Shown here: in pieces, positions 5,719-8,472 of the stretch | How positions within the stretch are numbered: the stretch's first letter is position 1 | Layout of the letters: the number at the start of each line of letters is the position of its first letter | NCBI GenBank assembly: GCA_948467645.1 | Contig: CAOKFD010000094.1 | Coordinates: 1 to 8,472 of the forward strand | Source: Fimadaptatus sp948467645 | Lineage (GTDB): Bacteria; Bacillota; Clostridia; Christensenellales; Aristaeellaceae | Reading direction: 5' to 3' | Length of the DNA: 8,472 nucleotides | Position numbers and translations under genes: made by a program | The notes under the pieces: generated by a model | What the model was told of the DNA's origin: nothing | What the model saw: only the letters and a program-made list of their open reading frames with translations | Databases searched by the model: none

Positions 5719-8157
5719 ATGAATAATATAAAATGCGGCAAGCGGATAAAGAATATTACGGCGCTGGTACTGGCGGCCGTGATGTCTGTGGGCATGGCAG
5801 GCCCGCTGCCCGCGGCTGCATCGGGCGATACGTACACCGTAAACGTATCGTCGGTCAATATACGTTCATCCGCGTCTACCGACGCCAAGGTAATCACGCG
5901 CGCCAGCCGGGGAGAAAATGTGGAAGTAACCGGCACGAGCGGCGACTGGTACAAGGTAAAGTACAAGGGCGACACCGGCTATATCCGCAAGGACATGCTG
6001 GTTGAGGGCACTTCGGCGACGTCCAGCAGCTCCTCGCCCACGGCGAAAGTCACGGGCAGCTCGGTCAACATCCGCAAGTCCGCGTCCACGGGCGCAGCGG
6101 TACTCAAGCGCGTTGAAAAGGGCACGGTGCTCGAGGCGGTATCGATCTCGGACGGCTGGGTAAAGGTCAAGTACTCGGGCGTGACCGGCTATGTGAGCGC
6201 GGACTATGTAAAGGTATCCGGTCTTAGTTCTTCCTCGGGCAGTTCTGAGACGCTCAAGGAAATGGACTCCCAGGGCGCGATCAACGCCAGCGAGGTAAAT
6301 GTACGCGAGGGCGCGGGCACTTCCTCAAGCAAGATGTATTCCCTGTCCAAGGGCGCGTCGGTTGACGTGACGGGCATAAAGGGCGACTGGTACCGCGTGC
6401 ACACTTCCAAGGGCACGGGCTATGTGCTGGCGAAGTATGTGACGCTGGTTTCGGATTCCAACTCCACTGCCGCGTCGGACAGCACGTCGGAATCGCTCAA
6501 GGAAATGAGCGCGATGGGCACGATCACGGCGGGCGGCGTAAACGTGCGCAAGTCGGCCAGCACGTCGGCCAAGGCGCTTTACAAGCTGGGCAAGGGCGAC
6601 GACGTTAGCGTTACGGGCCGTCAGGGCGATTGGTACCGCATAAAGACCAGCGAGGGCACGGGCTTTGTAAAGGGCGATTATATAAAGGTAGATACTTCTT
6701 CCTCATCGTCCAGCGACAGCTATACGGTCAAGGACATGACCGGCTCAGCGAGCATAACCGGCAGCAGCGTGAACGTGCGCAAGTCGCCGTCCAAGGATGC
6801 GGCCAAGGCGTACCAGCTGGACAAGGGCGCGAGCGTGACCATAACGGGCATATCGGGCGACTGGTATCGCATCAAGACCGGCAAGGGCGAGGGCTTTGTA
6901 AAGGGCGACTTCCTTGAGATGGACGTTGTTGTTAGCAACTCGCTTAAAGAAGGCATGAAGGACAGCAGCGAGGTCAAGGCGATGCAGGCGCGTCTGATCG
7001 AGCTGGGGTATCTTACCGGCAGTGCGGACGGCGACTTTGGCGCGAGCACCAAGGCGGCGCTGATTGCCTTCCAGAAGAACGCGGGTCTGACTGCGGACGG
7101 CATTGCGGGCGCGACCACCATCAAGGCGCTCAATTCGTCCAGCGCGCCCAAGGCGAGCGCGAGCGCGACCACGGCGCCCACGAGCAGCCCCGAAACCAAT
7201 TACACCACGCTGAAGCAGGGTTCCAACGGCGAGTCGGTCAAGAAGCTGCAGAAGCGTTTGATCGAGCTGGGGTATCTTACCGGCAGTGCGGACGGCGACT
7301 ATGGCCGTGCGACCACCGATGCGGTTAAGGCGTTCCAGAAGCAGGCGGGTTTGACTGCGGACGGCATAGCGGGCGCGTCCACTCAGAAGGCGGTTTACTC
7401 GTCGGACGCGAAGTCGAAGAAGACCGAAGCGGACGAGATTGAGGATCAGCTGGATTCGATCAAATCGACGCTTTCGATGGGTTCTAGCGGCAGCGAGGTT
7501 ACTTCTCTGCAGAAGCGTCTGATAAACCTTAACTATATGAGCGGCAGTGCGGACGGCAGCTTTGGCGCCAAGACGCGCGATGCGGTAATGCTATTCCAGA
7601 AGCAGACGGGTTTAACGGTAGACGGCAAGGCCGGCAAGACGACTATCAGCAAGCTATTTGCGTCGAGCGCGGAGAAGTACGACGGCAAGACGACTATCAG
7701 TTCATCGTCCTCGTCGAGCAGCTCGGGCAGTTCGTCCTCGTCGAAGTCGGGTGTAATCCTGGCGGACTGGTGGACGAGCGACATACAGAATGTCTACTCT
7801 CGCGGCACGATCGCGACTGTAACCGACGTTAAGACGGGCATCAGCTGGAAGGTAAAGCGTCGCGGCGGCACGAACCACGCCGACACCGAGCCTTTGACCG
7901 CAGAAGACACCGCCAAAATGAAGCAGGCCTACGGCGGCAGTTGGTCGTGGAACCGCCGTGCAATCTGGGTAACTGTAAACGGCAAAACCTACGCCGCATC
8001 CCAAAACGGTATGCCCCACGCCGTATACAGCATCACCGACAACAACTTCAACGGCCACTTCTGCATCCACTTCCTCAACAGCCGCACCCACACCGGCAAC
8101 CGCCTCGACAGCGCTCACCAGAGCTGCGTTAAGGCCGCTTACTCGGCGGGGAACTAA
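5719..8157 (+). CDS. Secreted SH3b/peptidoglycan-binding repeat protein with unassigned C-terminal domain
   Basis: An 812-residue exported cell-wall protein. A signal peptide occupies about 1-35 (basic start, hydrophobic core ITALVLAAVMSVGMAG, cleavage probably after PAAA). Five bacterial SH3 repeats follow at about 39-97, 108-168, 186-246, 267-326 and 343-402, each with an (V)N(I/V)R(K/S) strand and most with GDWY(R/K)(I/V/H) and TG(Y/F)(V/I). Three peptidoglycan-binding type-1 repeats lie at about 407-472, 497-561 and 583-648 (GSADGDFG...FQK..GLTADG pattern). A serine-rich linker (660-677) leads to a roughly 130-residue C-terminal domain with many His residues (720, 767, 780, 784, 791, 800), which I do not recognise as a named family. 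I chose ATG 5719 because GGGAGG at 5703-5708 is ten bases upstream; a TTG at 5701 lies before that site. A wall-binding role is well supported; any enzymatic activity is not shown. Confidence 0.9.
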   Translation: MNNIKCGKRIKNITALVLAAVMSVGMAGPLPAAASGDTYTVNVSSVNIRSSASTDAKVITRASRGENVEVTGTSGDWYKVKYKGDTGYIRKDMLVEGTSATSSSSSPTAKVTGSSVNIRKSASTGAAVLKRVEKGTVLEAVSISDGWVKVKYSGVTGYVSADYVKVSGLSSSSGSSETLKEMDSQGAINASEVNVREGAGTSSSKMYSLSKGASVDVTGIKGDWYRVHTSKGTGYVLAKYVTLVSDSNSTAASDSTSESLKEMSAMGTITAGGVNVRKSASTSAKALYKLGKGDDVSVTGRQGDWYRIKTSEGTGFVKGDYIKVDTSSSSSSDSYTVKDMTGSASITGSSVNVRKSPSKDAAKAYQLDKGASVTITGISGDWYRIKTGKGEGFVKGDFLEMDVVVSNSLKEGMKDSSEVKAMQARLIELGYLTGSADGDFGASTKAALIAFQKNAGLTADGIAGATTIKALNSSSAPKASASATTAPTSSPETNYTTLKQGSNGESVKKLQKRLIELGYLTGSADGDYGRATTDAVKAFQKQAGLTADGIAGASTQKAVYSSDAKSKKTEADEIEDQLDSIKSTLSMGSSGSEVTSLQKRLINLNYMSGSADGSFGAKTRDAVMLFQKQTGLTVDGKAGKTTISKLFASSAEKYDGKTTISSSSSSSSSGSSSSSKSGVILADWWTSDIQNVYSRGTIATVTDVKTGISWKVKRRGGTNHADTEPLTAEDTAKMKQAYGGSWSWNRRAIWVTVNGKTYAASQNGMPHAVYSITDNNFNGHFCIHFLNSRTHTGNRLDSAHQSCVKAAYSAGN
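6995..7036 (+). repeat. 42-nt exact direct repeat, copy 1 (inside PG-binding module 1)
   Basis: Identical over 42 bases to 7259-7300, exactly 264 bp (88 codons) downstream, in the same reading frame. It encodes the core LIELGYLTGSADGD of the peptidoglycan-binding repeat. A shorter part (about 16 nt) recurs in the third module near 7542. Confidence 0.9.
7259..7300 (+). repeat. 42-nt exact direct repeat, copy 2 (inside PG-binding module 2)
   Basis: Second copy of the element at 6995-7036. Identity at synonymous sites points to recent duplication or gene conversion between the first two peptidoglycan-binding modules, because the flanking parts of the modules have diverged. Confidence 0.9.
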
Positions 8158-8169
8158 GGGTACGAGGGG

Positions 8170-8218
8170 TACGTGTTCTTTCTTTTCGGAAGAAAAGAAA
8201 GAACCAAAGAAAAGTCGA
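8170..8218. repeat. Palindromic repeat element, right copy
   Basis: Inverted copy of the element at 1-49, starting 12 bases after the wall-protein stop codon. It has its own perfect 13-bp stem (8175-8187 with 8192-8204) around the loop GGAA. Two of the four differences from the left copy form a compensatory pair at the top of the stem (T-A on the left, C-G here), so pairing is kept while the sequence changed. Relative to its upstream gene it has the same orientation as the left copy has to phoR. Confidence 0.85.
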
Positions 8219-8298
8219 TTGGGCTGTTCTCCCGCGAATATGACTTAGTTCGGGCGTTTTAGGAGAATTATATATAGGAAGCAGCGTTTGCTTTCTTT

Positions 8299-8335
8299 CG
8301 CCGCTGGCTCGCTTTAAGAGTCAGCGGCGTTTTTT
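8299..8335 (+). terminator. Intrinsic terminator
   Basis: A 12-bp GC-rich stem (8299-8310 with 8318-8329, one G-U pair) with a 7-nt loop is followed directly by six T residues (8330-8335). It is the only canonical rho-independent terminator in the window and would end the wall-protein transcript about 140-180 nt after its stop codon, beyond the palindromic repeat. Confidence 0.85.
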
Positions 8336-8340
8336 GTTGC

Positions 8341-8472
8341 CCTTGTTTACGGCTCACGCAAACTATAATCTTAGCAGTTTCGGGATTCCGCGAATGGACG
8401 TTTTAGGTATAGCCACTTTGCGCCCGCGCCATGTTCGCCACCCCTCGGCGGCTCAGATGGTTGCTCGGCGGT
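8341..8472. other. Unassigned right edge
   Basis: No recognisable gene or RNA. On the minus strand a reading frame is open from the window edge to a stop at 8371-8373 (33 codons, including the stretch GAKWLYLKRPFAESRNC), which could be the 3' end of a gene entering from outside. A plus-strand frame from 8375 is also open to the edge but has no start codon. Neither can be judged without more sequence. Confidence 0.2.

Noticed and set aside
6720..7199. Minus-strand open frame of 159 codons inside the wall-protein gene
   Set aside because: Shadow of the repeated plus-strand coding sequence; the plus frame has clear SH3b and PG-binding motifs.
7699..7749. Serine-codon tract as a microsatellite or CRISPR-like repeat
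   Set aside because: It is an in-frame Ser/Gly linker with mixed TCG/TCC/AGC codons, an ordinary flexible linker between modules.

Overview
The window is one coherent locus from what looks like a fairly GC-rich Gram-positive bacterium, probably a Clostridia-type Bacillota. The grounds are consensus AGGAGG-type ribosome binding sites, an OmpR-type regulator plus PhoR-type kinase attached to a Pst transporter, and a secreted protein built from bacterial SH3 and peptidoglycan-binding repeats. The taxonomic call is inference from gene content and style only.

Layout: positions 69-5375 (minus strand) hold a six-gene phosphate operon in the order pstC, pstA, pstB, phoU, a phoB/phoP-type response regulator and a phoR-type histidine kinase. 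Most junctions are tightly packed: 4-nt overlaps at pstC/pstA and regulator/kinase, and an 11-nt overlap at pstA/pstB. The one loose internal junction, pstB-phoU, contains a strong intercistronic stem-loop. The operon starts with pstC; no gene for the phosphate-binding protein PstS is present in the window.

Positions 5376-5718 form the divergent control region. It contains a plausible sigma-A promoter for each direction and several short direct repeats with about 11-bp spacing that resemble Pho boxes. Positions 5719-8157 (plus strand) encode an 812-residue secreted protein: signal peptide, five SH3b repeats, three peptidoglycan-binding repeats, a serine-rich linker and a C-terminal domain of about 130 residues that I cannot assign. 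It is followed by an intrinsic terminator at 8299-8335. The last 130 bases contain nothing I can identify.

How the parts work together: PstC/PstA/PstB import phosphate across the membrane (with a PstS encoded elsewhere), PhoU links transporter state to the PhoR-type kinase, and the kinase phosphorylates the regulator, which probably controls the shared intergenic region. The divergent wall protein could be co-regulated, but that is inference. The two ends of the block carry a matching 49-nt palindromic element in inverted orientation, each just downstream of the terminal gene (phoR on one side, the wall protein on the other). This is the most notable non-coding structure. Overall this is mostly a conventional Pho locus; I see no clear new multi-gene system. 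The novelty candidates are the palindromic repeat and the unassigned C-terminal domain.
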